Source of the DNA: Adiantum capillus-veneris
Taxonomy: Eukaryota; Streptophyta; Polypodiopsida; Polypodiales; Pteridaceae
NCBI GenBank assembly: GCA_014529385.2
Contig: CM043955.1
Location: 146,480,640 to 146,544,639, forward strand
Length of the DNA stretch: 64,000 nt
Reading direction: 5' to 3'
A model generated the notes under the pieces. The model made no database searches. It had not been told where the DNA came from and saw nothing but the letters and a program-made list of their open reading frames with translations. Each line of letters begins with the position of its first letter. Positions within the stretch are counted from its first letter, which is position 1. Below, piece after piece: positions 21,721 through 31,711 of the stretch. The translations under genes were made by a program, and so were the position numbers.

Positions 21721-24591
21721 TGTTGCTAAATTGGCTTTATCTGACATAAAAATAATTCTAATTGAATTATTGGATTTATAAGTGAGAGGGTTTTCTTGCT
21801 TGGAACACCAGGAAAAATAATTCTAAATGAATTATTGGAATTTTAAGTGAGAGGGTTTTCTCACTGGAGACATCTGAGTAAGAGTATTCCTAGTGCGTCA
21901 TTCAAAGTAATGGCGGGAGCACTGAGAACGGGAATATCTGTAAGGCCACCAGGAACGGGTGCTTCTAATGCGTCATATCGGATGGGTGACAGGGAGCATC
22001 GGAAAGAAGTATCCGACCATCCGGGAACGGACATCTCTGATGCGTCATAGGATGGGTGACAGAGCATCGCAAAGGAGATTGTACCGTAAGTTCGATAGGA
22101 AAGGACTAGGTGATGGGTATTCTTGATGCGTCACAAGGTGGGTGACGGGTGCATCGGAAAGGGGATATCCATAGTCAAGAGGATTTAATACCCTCTGTAC
22201 TAACAGCGTAGGATTATGCGCAAGGACAGATACCTAGATTAATTTTTAGGAGGATTATTCTTCTCGGGATTGAGAAGGTGGAATTGAGTTAACAAATTCT
22301 CGGATGAGGAAACTTCCGATCTGTTGGAAAGACGCGAATGACGAGTTCTTACATGGCTCGTAAGTTTGATGATTGGTGAAGGATATCCTCGAGGTACTAG
22401 AGGAAGGACATGAACCGGTAAGGTAAGTATTGAATTGTTGAATTTTTAAGTAATTTAATTATTAAGTTCTCTTTTGAGAAAGGACTACCTCAACTCACCA
22501 TTGAGCAAGATTTGGAATTTTTTTCCGCTTTCTCCCCGGCAGTTCAGTTGGAACTCTACAGTTGAGGACAACTGCTTATAAGTGAGAGGGATGTTGCTAA
22601 ATTGGCTTTATCTGACATAAAAATAATTCTAATTGAATTATTGGATTTATAAGTGAGAGGGTTTTCTTGCTTGGAACACCAGGAAAAATAATTCTAAATG
22701 AATTATTGGAATTTTAAGTGAGACGGTTTTCTCACTGGAGACATCTGAGTAAGAGTATTCCTAGTGCGTCATTCAAAGTAATGGCGGGAGCACTGAGAAC
22801 GGGAATATCTGTAAGGCCACCAGGAACGGGTGCTTCTGATGCGTCACATCAGATGGGTGACAGGGAGCATCGGAAAGAAGTATCCGACCATCCGGGAACG
22901 GACATCTCTGATGCGTCGTAGGATGGGTGACATAGAGCATCGCAAAGGAGATTGTACCGTAAGTTCGGAAGGAAAGGACTAGGTGATGGGTATTCTTGAT
23001 GCGTCACAAGGTGGGTGACGGGTGCATCGGAAAGGGGATATCCATAGTCAAGAGGAAATTCCGAACTGTGTTGGAATTGTGCACAAGGAAAAGCAAGCAC
23101 TTGAAAGAAGATGGGTTCAGAGGAAACTTTGAGGAAAAAGAGATGCTTTCTGAGAAAGCAGGATTGCTTTTCGGGAAAGCAGATGCTTTCCCGTGAGGAA
23201 GTTTTATGTCTGCATTGCAATTGTGCGTGTGATTGCGTCCAGGGACGCTTGGGAAGTGCTGTGAAAGAATTGTTTTAAACTTATAAGGTTTTATTAGGTT
23301 TTTGGGCAGATTCGGACTATTTTTAAAATACGTCAGCCGCCATTTTAATAAGTGGGCAGCCATCCGATAAATAAGGCAACGGATCAGCCAGCATTTTCTC
23401 TCTCTTTTTCTGGCAGAACATCGAAAAAAAAATTGAAAAAAACAATTTTGAAAAAAAAAAAAAAAAAACGGCCGTGATCTCTACGCGAGCAGCTATTCGT
23501 GCTTGTGGCTAGGAGCTATAAAAGCATCACATGCCCTCACTCAGAGAGGAGGATTAGTTTTTGCAAGAAGGAGATGCTGCTGCAGAGTTCACCCGCAAAG
23601 AAGACGTTTGCCGGTGATGCCCATGACTGTCCCAAGTGTACCAGATGCGCCAAGACCCAGTGCGCGAGTTCCCTCGCGAAGAAGCGCCTACGGAGCATGT
23701 TTCCATCGTGACAAGCTGCTGTTTTTCTCTGTTTTCAGCCCATAAACGTCGTAGACGGGGCTGATTTACGAGAAGGAACCCGAGAACACACCTCTTTTGT
23801 GTGTAGGATTGGAAGAGAGGATTTTCTATGCAGAGATCTCTTCCGGTGAATTGCTTTTTTCGAGAACCGAGTTGCGTTACAAGCGTCGCGACTTTGAAGG
23901 TATGATTTTTATGTTATGATCTCTAAGTATTTGATTGCAAGTGTACTTCCTCTTCGTGAGTGAGTAGGAGCGGAGGAAGGCATGAGCCTCTGCAGGATAA
24001 AAGCGCTCTGAGGAACTAGAGCCAGATCAGCCCAACGGTTTCGTACCCAAGTTTGGGAAGCAGATCCACTGATCAAAGAGAGGTAGACTCCGAGATGTGA
24101 TCCGGAAGTTGAAATTCCCAAGGGAAGGACTTCGAGTCTAAGAAAGCTGAGTTATTCTGCAGGAACAGGACTCTGGAAACAGAGTCGGAAAAGAGTTGCA
24201 GGGATGCCATGCCCTGAGTCTGGAAGGTGTGATCCAGAGGCGAGAACCTTGTTTCTCAAGGATTTGGAATAAGGAACGGAAGTTCTTTGGAATAGGGTTT
24301 TGCCTTAGGAATCGGAAGCTAAGGCTTCCAGGAACCATCAACTCTTATTCTAGAACGAACGTGGTAATACGTTCGGTTCAAGTGCTTGTATTGACTTCTC
24401 CAAGTAATAAAGATACTATTACGGGGGGGGGGACCAGCCCATCTTCTGGTCCCCAGTACTATGTCGATCTTCTCACTCTCTAGCTCTCTCCCTTTATCTA
24501 TTTCTCTCTATATACTCTGGCTTCAGTATTAAGTGAGAAATTCTATTTATCCGAATGTATTTTATATTGTTATGCACTCCCATTTGTGACA
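21721..24591 (+). mobile_element. Element E, internally deleted LTR element
   Basis: A 2,871-bp insertion (TGTTGCTAAATTGG to CATTTGTGACA) flanked by GCAGT on both sides (21716-21720 and 24592-24596). The first 463 bp (21721-22183) repeat at 22592-23054. A purine run (gtgagaggga) precedes the second copy. The simplest reading is a truncated 5' LTR, about 400 bp of internal 3' sequence, and a full 3' LTR of about 2,000 bp (22592-24591). No coding domain is recognisable. The two LTR portions differ by about 2% by eye. Confidence 0.75.
22592..24591 (+). repeat. 3' LTR of element E, about 2 kb
   Basis: Unusually long LTR. It contains repeated GATGCGTCA/GGGTGAC words (about 22840-23030), an A-rich run (23424-23468) and a poly-G run near 24424. 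It ends TGTGACA next to the target duplication. Confidence 0.65.
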
Positions 24592-27123
24592 GCAGTTCAG
24601 CGATTTCCAGCCTGTTGCCATAGCGGTTTTACAACCAGCAAGTCAACGTTTCTAGGGATTGCAGCCAATGTTTTCAAAGGCAGCAAGGGCAGCGTTTTTA
24701 GAGACAGCATGACCAGCGTTTTGAAGGACAGCATGACCAGCGTTTTGAACCCGCAAGGTAGTGATTTGCAGCAGCAGAACTCAGCGTGTTAGTAGCAGCA
24801 GAATTCAACAGAAGACCCATCAAACATTCAGTAGAAGAAGAACATCCCAGAAGGTAGTGTTTTTCAACCGTCCTCGTCGCCATCCTCGTTGTCTCCAAGT
24901 TTAGATCCACCTTGCATCATAGTCTCACGACTTACATCAGCATCTTGTACCAGATTGTGCAATCAATAGTAGACCGCTCTCGCCATAGAGAGTGGGGCCT
25001 TCAAAGGAGGGTTTGACAACATTCTGGTGTCGTATTCTCTTCTCTCTCTATCTCTCAATCTTGCACCTTCACTCACAATGTTTATCCACTTTGTTGTGAT
25101 CACTTGCACTCTCCCATTAAAGGCACAGAAGGCTCTCCCTTCCATAAGCAAGAGGAACCTTGAGCACAGTTCAGAGCACTCATCTTGAGCAAAGTTCAAC
25201 ATTCACTTCCACTGCTCCTTACACTAAGCTTTGAAAAAAGCCTCTCCTTTCCCTTTTTCTTTCTCAAGCGTGCCTTCTCAAAACGTAAGAGCACCCAATC
25301 GTTCTCCTTCAATTTTAAATCGCGACGATGGCGATCTGCTCCCTTTTTCTGTCTTTCTTGAGATTTCTGCAAAGCCTCACGGACTTTGGCAAAAACCGTG
25401 TCCAAGTCACGCGTGTACTCATCGGCTTCAAAAATCTTATCTTTCGTTCTTAGGAAGGGTAGAACCTTCGTAGCACCTTCAATAATCTCAAATGGCGCCT
25501 TCCCCGTCGACAAGTGTATCGTGTTATTGTAGGAAAATTCCACCAAAGGTAAATACTTTTCTCATTGAGTCTTCCAATCCGAGATGTAAGACTTCTCTAA
25601 TCCAAGATGTAAGACTTCAATAAATCTAGTACCACTGAATTAGCAATCTCGGATTGCCTGCCAGTCTGCTGATGGAACGATGACGAGAACTGCAACCGCG
25701 TGCCAATGTTCTCCCAAATAGCCTTCCAAAACAAACTCGTGAATCTGGGATCCGTGTCGGAGACAATCATCTCGGACATGCCATGTAATCTGAAGATCTG
25801 GGCCACAAACAGTTTCGCTAAGTGATCCGGCTTGACTGTTTTCTTTACTAGAATGAAATGAGCTTGCTTGCTAAATTTGTCAATAACAGTTCAGATACCA
25901 TCATGACTACTCTATGTTTTCGGGAGATCAAAAATGAAATCCATTGCAATACTTTCCCAGGGGCGGGTGGATATGGGCAAAGGCTGTAACAATCCCTGTG
26001 CTTTATGCCTGTCAAACTTGACCTTCTGGCATACCAAGCAGCTGCGCACAAACTTGTCCACATCCTTCTTGAGTCTCGGCCAAAAGAAGTATCTCTCTAC
26101 CCCTTTCAAGGTGGTAGCAATTAAAAGGGGTAGCAATGCCGCTGTAACCCATAAAAGGTGCACAGTGGCATTCGGTCATAACCTTTTCTCTCAACGGCTG
26201 TGTAACGCACAACATGGTTTTCCTCATCCAGTAGCCATCCCGAATGGAATATCCCACTACTATCTCCCCATTCCGTATCCGAGTAAAAATATCTGCAAAA
26301 TCTGTATCTGTGGCATATTGATCGATCATATCCTCGAAGCTCCTACGATGTATCGCGGAAACAGCCAGAACCAACAGCTTCCAAGACAAAGCATCCGCCA
26401 CCAAATTATTATGTCCCTGCACATGAACAATCTGGAAGTGAAACTGCGACAAGATGTTCGTCCACCGCATCTGCTTTTCCGATAACTGCTTCTGTGACAA
26501 GAAGTAGTGTAAACTCTGATGGTCTATGAAGACAGTAAAATCCGCTCCGAGTAGGTAATGTCGCCACTGAGTAAGAGCATGGATAACCGCCAAAAGCTCT
26601 CATAAATCTGTGCTGTCAATTCCGGCCTTGAGAACAGTCGGCTCTCGTAGGCAATGACATGGCCTTCTTGCATTAAGACCGCACCCAAACTACAACCAAA
26701 AGCATCACTATCCAGCAAAGTCAAAACTAGTCCTGTAGTCAATTTCTCTTTCAATGTCCGAAAGGCAATTACCTCTGTGGGTCCCCACAAGATAGGGACT
26801 CCTTTCTCTGTCAAGATATGCAAAGGGGAAGCAACCTCTGCAAACTTTCTAATGAACCGCCTGTAGTACAAACACAAGCCCAAGAAGCTTCTAACTTCAT
26901 GGACATTCTTCAAATCGGGCCAATCACGGATAGTCTCTATCTTTGCCAGGTCCATTTGCACTCTTGCTACTGAGACAATGTGTCTCAAAAAGTGCATCTC
27001 TGGTAGGAAAAATTCAGTTTTCTTCGCATTAATTACCAACTTGTGATCTCATAATGCTTGAAAGACCTAAAGCAAATGTTCTCTATGTTCTGTCTCATCC
27101 TTGGAGAAAACAATGATGTCGTC

Positions 27124-27300
27124 TGAAACCGGCCCGAGGAGCGGTTTGCTTTGGCTTTCACCCGAAATTCTTTACTTTGGACACACACATAGAGGGAGAG
27201 AGTACTTTGCAAAAGAAACCTGCGACGGGAATTAACACTTAAGCACACACACACGGCTCAGAAGCTAGAATACTGTGAGTGCACCTCGTCAAAGGAAGTC
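27124..27300 (-). repeat. Diverged family C-like LTR fragment
   Basis: Starts TGAAACCGGCCCG, the reverse complement of the C LTR terminus. It continues with the C features (TTTCACCCGAAATTC, CCTGCGACGGGA) for about 175 bp, with many differences. It sits between A's late-RT block and A's gag start, so an older C-type LTR lies where the middle of A used to be. Confidence 0.7.
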
Positions 27301-27566
27301 TGGCTCATAAATTTTGCAAATTTCGGATCCTTTGCAAAATTTAGCATCATCTTTGTTGCATCGTCGATCAATCGTCGATGCTCCATCTCTTCAAGCTCCA
27401 CCTGAGTAGGCCGAGGCGGGCCATACTCCTCGCGTGAATCTTCGTCGCGATCTCTTCCCGCATCTCCGGATGCAGAGAAAGTCGATCTCTGTCTGAAGCC
27501 ATAAATGCCGCGTAAAAAGGATCAAATTTCCCGGTAGGAGAGAAATCAGCCGTGCTCTGATACCAC

Positions 27567-27692
27567 TGTAACAGACTTGGACACTCCAAGTCAAGATTCA
27601 ACCGCCACACCACAAGAATTCACTTCAAAACAGTTCACAATTCACAATTGATTCGACACTGGCCCAGCGAAGTTCCGTGCCTAGAGATATTG
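27567..27692 (-). repeat. 5' LTR of element A (right copy), truncated
   Basis: The first 126 bp (plus direction, TGTAACAGACTTGGACACTCC) match the other A LTRs up to GAGATATTG, then sequence D begins. The primer site beside it identifies it as the 5' LTR. Confidence 0.8.
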
Positions 27693-28213
27693 AACATCGG
27701 GATCGTCCTTCTTTCCTCCTTTGAATATAGAAAAGGAAATTTTCAGATTAGTAGAATGTTCCTTGGTATTGTTGCTTCTGGTTTTACCTACTGGTTTCTT
27801 CCCTCTCGGCTTCTTGTTGTCGTAATGATCAGTATCAGTCTCACAGTCATCCGTTTCCATCTCTGTCACTGTCTCTTCTATTGTTTTCTTGGTTCCCTTG
27901 TGTGTTGAGTAATGAGTTCTTCGGTTCCTATCACTCTCAACAATCTGTCGTTGACTTTTGGATCCTTGAGTCCTATTTCGTCTAGTTGCTCTTTCAGCTC
28001 TTCGACGCCTTGAATGACTAGAATGCTGCGAATCTCTTGATTCCTCAGCAGTACCCCTTTTGGAGCAACCTCAGTTTCATTCCCAGGTTGTGGATCAGTT
28101 TTAGAGCCTAATTTAGTTTCTTCTGGAATTGGATTGACTCTTTCTTGATATTCCGTAAAGCGAGTTGTTGGTCTACGATCTCTGGTGTTTGTTCTTGCTG
28201 GCATTGTGGACAT
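27693..28213 (-). mobile_element. Element D, amino-terminal gag fragment
   Basis: Minus-strand frames at 27878-28213 and 27681-27869. They begin MSTMPARTNTRD and carry a Leu/Ile/Glu-rich helical segment (RNQEIRSILVIQGVEELKEQ). A Lys/Asp-rich linker leads to FSIFKGGKKDDPDVQY, typical of the lead-in to a Ty3 Gag core. It faces the 1865-4133 block in the same orientation, on the other side of the nest. Broken. Confidence 0.55.
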
Positions 28214-28783
28214 ACAATAGCTCTATTCATACAACTATTCCAGGTTGGTACTTACAACTAAACATGTCCGAATCAGAGATTTGATGATTACTAGAAAACA
28301 AGACTAGAACTGGACTGAAAAACACCAAAACTGAAAAGTAAAATATTGGAACTAAACGACAAGACACTGGAAAGGAAACTGGAATTGTATTCAGAGTACA
28401 CTGGAGAATTTGATAGTCCAGAAGTTGACTTTGTCATAAAAGAAGAGAGAGAGCCCACCAAAATGATTACAAGAGCATATGCAGCTCTGGACACAAACTA
28501 GTGTAGATTCTAAGGAGTCAAAAGCTGTACAAAATAAGTAATGGGTCCTTTTTATAGGTTGTCGGTGACTGACTATGCACTGTCAATTACTGCGGTAACT
28601 CACTGGTTAATGCTTCTAGGAACTTCCTTTATCTGCTAGTCAATCTTTTGAGTTGGCTCCAACCTTCTACAAATTGCATCTCAGCATTTAGCATCATTGT
28701 ATCCGCATTTGTGCAAGTAATAAAGGAAGTACTTGCTTTGGCAACAGAGCAGGGAGGCCCTTGAGGGTGGTTGGGACCCGACA
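28214..28783 (-). mobile_element. Probable element D leader and LTR
   Basis: Upstream of D's gag on the minus strand. It contains a clear TATA motif (CCTATAAAAAGG on the minus strand, 28547-28558). A possible LTR start, TGTCGGGTCCCAACC, reads leftward from 28783. The LTR's inner end and primer site could not be placed, so the exact extent is uncertain. Confidence 0.4.
28547..28558 (-). promoter_or_regulatory. TATA-type promoter motif upstream of element D gag
   Basis: CCTATAAAAAGG on the minus strand, about 330 bp upstream of the D gag start. It fits an LTR promoter; no experimental or comparative support is visible here. Confidence 0.4.
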
Positions 28784-28792
28784 TGCGGTGTC

Positions 28793-28793
<1 letters not shown>

Positions 28794-28850
<57 letters not shown>
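28794..28850. repeat. (TC)n microsatellite
   Basis: About 57 bp of pure TC/CT between the D LTR region and the following non-coding stretch. Confidence 0.97.
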
Positions 28851-28852
<2 letters not shown>

Positions 28853-29035
28853 AGTTCAATTTTTTAAGTGAAGTAAAATAACCTTGTTTTTGTGCAAGGT
28901 ACTAGATCCGAGCTAAATCCTTAAACTCTTTCGTTGCACCTGACACATGCGTACTCGCTTGCAAAGCTCGCACAACCGCACATGGAATTCCTAAAATTGG
29001 CAACATTTGGTGCAACCACCTCGACTATTGCCTAG

Positions 29036-29200
29036 ATGAGCCCAAGCGTTGTGGCAATCATCATTGTCCTCACAATTATTTTCTTCTTGTCAGCTTTCCT
29101 CCATCTGCTCATTCGATGACTCGCAAGTAATCCCTCCCTCATTCAGCGTGCTCTGCAGGCGGGCACTAATGGTGGTGCTGGGGTTAACAACATGATAATT
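29036..29200 (+). pseudogene. Fragment resembling an ATL RING-H2 gene (membrane segment)
   Basis: From the ATG at 29036 a 27-codon frame encodes MSPSVVAIIIVLTIIFF followed by LSAFLHLLIR, then a TGA (29117-29119). Reading on in frame gives LASNPSLIQRAL and a Gly/Ala-rich tail, ending at another stop near 29217. The pattern (S-P-S-V, one strongly hydrophobic helix ending in FLHLL-I/V-R) resembles the single transmembrane segment near the start of plant ATL E3 ubiquitin ligases. The RING-H2 domain that defines the family is not visible downstream. The most likely reading is a decayed or captured gene fragment. A chance hydrophobic frame cannot be excluded. Confidence 0.3.
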
Positions 29201-29219
29201 GCTTCCCAATGAGCCTTGC

Positions 29220-29929
29220 AGGTGAGGTGGAACATCTGCAGTTAGTGGTAGACACAGCGGTGCCACACATCAGCCCACTCTGGGGGACTCAGGTCTTCTA
29301 GTAGGCGCAACCCACTAGGTCGTCTCACCATCATTTGCAGTAGCATCAGTCGTCCAAGTTGATCAAGTCCGGTGTCCTAAGCGATCTGCCAAGCCCTGTG
29401 AGAACATCATTTCCATGTTAAGCCCCCCAGAATCAGGTGCTTCTTGTGACTCTTACCTCTAAGGTAATGAGTCACTCTGATAGATTGACAAGCTTTGAGC
29501 ATGTTGCAAAATCACGAAATCTTATTGAATCAAATAAAATTGATGTATCCTCAGAACCAGAGAATTGCACCGCCCGTGCAACCAAGATGACCTCCAACGA
29601 GACAACAACCCCTACGTTACTTGACCCGGTAGGGCACCTCATCTACACCTCCTAAAAAAACAACAGAGATACACGATCAGGGAGGTACAACGGCCAATTG
29701 GACAAAGCCTCCGCTTATGGGAGTGGACGCCACATCACAGTCCATCTGGGGAAATGCCGGCTTGTCAATGAGCACGGCAGGCGCACTTGGAAAATATCAA
29801 AAGCAGAAGGACGTGCATCAAGAAGATCCTATTCCAAGGGCTCTTATGAGTATGTTACTGACAGCTGCTCAAATATGGAGCTTTTTATACCACCAATGTA
29901 ATGGAAATTGATACTTCGTTATTTGCTCC
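29220..29929. other. Unassigned stretch between the ATL-like scrap and repeat F
   Basis: No domain or terminal repeat is recognised. Short plus-strand frames at 29437-29655 and 29698-29911 (Ser/Thr-rich, no motif) are the longest. Probably decayed repeat sequence. Confidence 0.4.
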
Positions 29930-30335
29930 AAGTGACAAGTGGAAAAGCTTGACCAAGTTATGAACTATGCAAAAGGATACACATTTTTCAAGTGCTCTTT
30001 ATGAGCTGTAAACATTATTGTGTCTAGCTGAGCAATCTATACTCACTTTGAGCATTCAAAAAATCTATTTATAAATAGAGAAAAATGCTCACTCTTGTGC
30101 GGGAGGAGATTGTACCCAATGCTTGTGTATTTCTTCTCTCTTTTTTTCTCTCCTCTCTCGTCGTACCGGTGTAGTACTCCACTTTAAGACGCGCTCTCTG
30201 TCTCTCTCGTGTCAGACTTGCTAAGGATTCCATGCATACACAATTGTGCAGGTATGTGGATCTATTGAATTATCATCGATTATGTATTATTTGTATATTT
30301 TGCAAGGCCTTCCATGCCTCCGTCTGTAATATTTA
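29930..30335 (+). repeat. Repeat F, copy 1 (LTR-like)
   Basis: Begins near GTGGAAAAGCTTGACC and ends CCTCCGTCTGTAATA. It contains a TATAAATAG motif near 30071 and a pyrimidine-rich stretch. It is followed by tttagtgttagagc, which resembles a worn Met-tRNA primer site, so F is probably an LTR. Copy 2 is at 30955-31099 plus 38777-38998, and an inverted piece is at 30590-30745. Confidence 0.55.
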
Positions 30336-30589
30336 GTGTTAGAGCTTTGACTACGTTCTTGTGGATGTAAGTAAGGCTATGGAGAGCTTCAAGAGCTAGA
30401 GCTAAGTATTTTTTCTCCTCTAAATGGTTAATTCTTTTATTTTTACTCTTGCATGCTATAAACGTTTTCTTATAAGTGTACTTATGAGAAAATTACTAGT
30501 GTATTTTTTCGTTAAAGAAAGACACAAAAATAGAGTACAATCTCCCCCTATACAAAACGTTTAGCATTTTCCTCTTGCATGTATTTATT

Positions 30590-30745
30590 TATAGATTTCT
30601 TGAATGCTCAAAGTGAGTACAGATTGCCAGGCAAGACAATGATAATATTCATAGCCATAAAGAGCACGTATATAAATGTATATCCTTTTGCATAGTCCAT
30701 AACTTGGTCAAGCTTTTCCACCTCTCAGCTGTAGTAAATAACAAA
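30590..30745 (-). repeat. Repeat F, inverted partial copy
   Basis: The reverse complement matches the first part of copy 1 (GGTGGAAAAGCTTGACCAAG, TGCTCTTTATG, ACTCACTTTGAGCATTCAAG). It lies between the two direct copies, giving a hairpin-capable arrangement. Confidence 0.65.
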
Positions 30746-30954
30746 ATATCAATATTTATCCAACCCAAGGGACTTATATTTTGATTTTGAATGGAAACTG
30801 AATTTGGTATATAATGATTTATTATCGCGACAGTGTTTATGGAATTGGAATTGAAATTGGGATCTATTAAAATTGATAAGTGTAACCAATAATATCGTGA
30901 TTCATCAGGGTATGACATATACTACTTATTCTAGTGGTATGGGACACTAAATAT

Positions 30955-31099
30955 ACATTTTTCAAGTGCTCTTTATGAGCTATAAACATTATTGTGTCTA
31001 GCCGGGCAATCTCTACTCACTTTGAGCATTGAAGAAATCTATAAATAAATCGAGAAAAATGTTCGCTCTTGCACGGAAGAGAGATTGTACCCATGCTTG
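30955..31099 (+). repeat. Repeat F, copy 2, left part (split by the CACTA element)
   Basis: Matches copy 1 from CATTTTTCAAGTGCTC to TTGTACCCATGCTTG. It then breaks at the CACTA insertion and resumes at 38777 (TTGTGTCTTTCTTC to CCTCCGTCTATA, 38998). This is independent evidence for the exact CACTA ends. Confidence 0.7.
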
Positions 31100-31132
31100 C
31101 ACTACAAGAGGTTGTGTGCTCTTGTGACGCTG

Positions 31133-31348
31133 TTAGCGACGGAAATACATTGGGTTTTTATAACCCCTGGCGTCGCTAAAACCGTCGCTACGAGCATCGC
31201 TACGAGAGCATCGCTATATGCGTCGCTATAGGCGTCGCTATATAGCGACGCATATAGCGACGCCTATAGCGACGCATATAGCGACGTTTACACAGAAGAC
31301 TATAGCGACGCTCCAGAGCCATAAATAGCGACGCTTATAGCGACGCTC
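31133..31348. repeat. Left subterminal repeat array of the CACTA element
   Basis: About eleven copies of GCGACG/CGTCGC, mostly as TAGCGACGC, plus two GCATCGCT variants, in both orientations. The core is a perfect 20-bp palindrome at 31232-31251. In En/Spm such arrays are where the TnpA-type protein binds; assignment here is by analogy. Confidence 0.8.
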
Positions 31349-31711
31349 GAGAGAATTTTTTTTGGTGGCAGAGCATTGAATGCCCTGCCACCCATCAACC
31401 ATATTGTACTTGATTCACTTTTTAAAAAAAGTGCAATGGAAAAATAATAGACCCAAAATAGTCACCCACAAGACGCATTGTTTGCAAAATTGACAATTGT
31501 ACACATCATAGGCAAAATGAATTGATTGGCAAATGTAATAATGACAATTGTACAACATCATAGGCATAAAGAATTGATTAGCAAAAGGAACTGCGGTGAC
31601 AAATGTAATAATATACATGGTTCAAAAAGACGTATAAAATCCGTCTCATGATACATAAGCTATGAGAAACCCTAAACTAATGCTATCTAGCTACGGCTAA
31701 ACTGACGTCGT

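Larger units (their letters stand above)
21208..25223 (+). mobile_element. Solo LTR of family B inserted in element A
   Basis: Begins TGTCACGTGACACATCC and ends CTGCTCCTTACA. It is flanked by CTAAG on both sides (21203-21207 and 25224-25228), a 5-bp target duplication. Without its own insert it is about 1,140 bp, an LTR's length, so it is a solo LTR left by LTR-LTR recombination. It retains the TATA box and several AGCGTTTT-like words. Element E (21721-24591) splits it. Confidence 0.87.
20233..27566 (-). mobile_element. Chromovirus A (right copy), internal region with nested insertions
   Basis: Minus-strand internal part. Gag start remnants lie at 27301-27566 and the primer site (plus-strand tgctctgatacca) at 27553-27565. 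Late RT, RNase H and integrase blocks lie at 25229-27123 (LVINAKKTEFFLPEMHF; DHQSLHYFLSQ; QIVHVQGHNNLVADAL; IVSDTDPRFTSLFWK). The integrase carboxy terminus and chromodomain are at 20836-21207 (RYYGPFQ; RRFLVKFKNYPTLDAKWMEE). The body is interrupted by a solo B LTR (21208-25223). The middle gag-to-RT part is missing, with a family C-like LTR scrap in its place. Broken many times; protein remains are close to those of element C. Confidence 0.82.
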
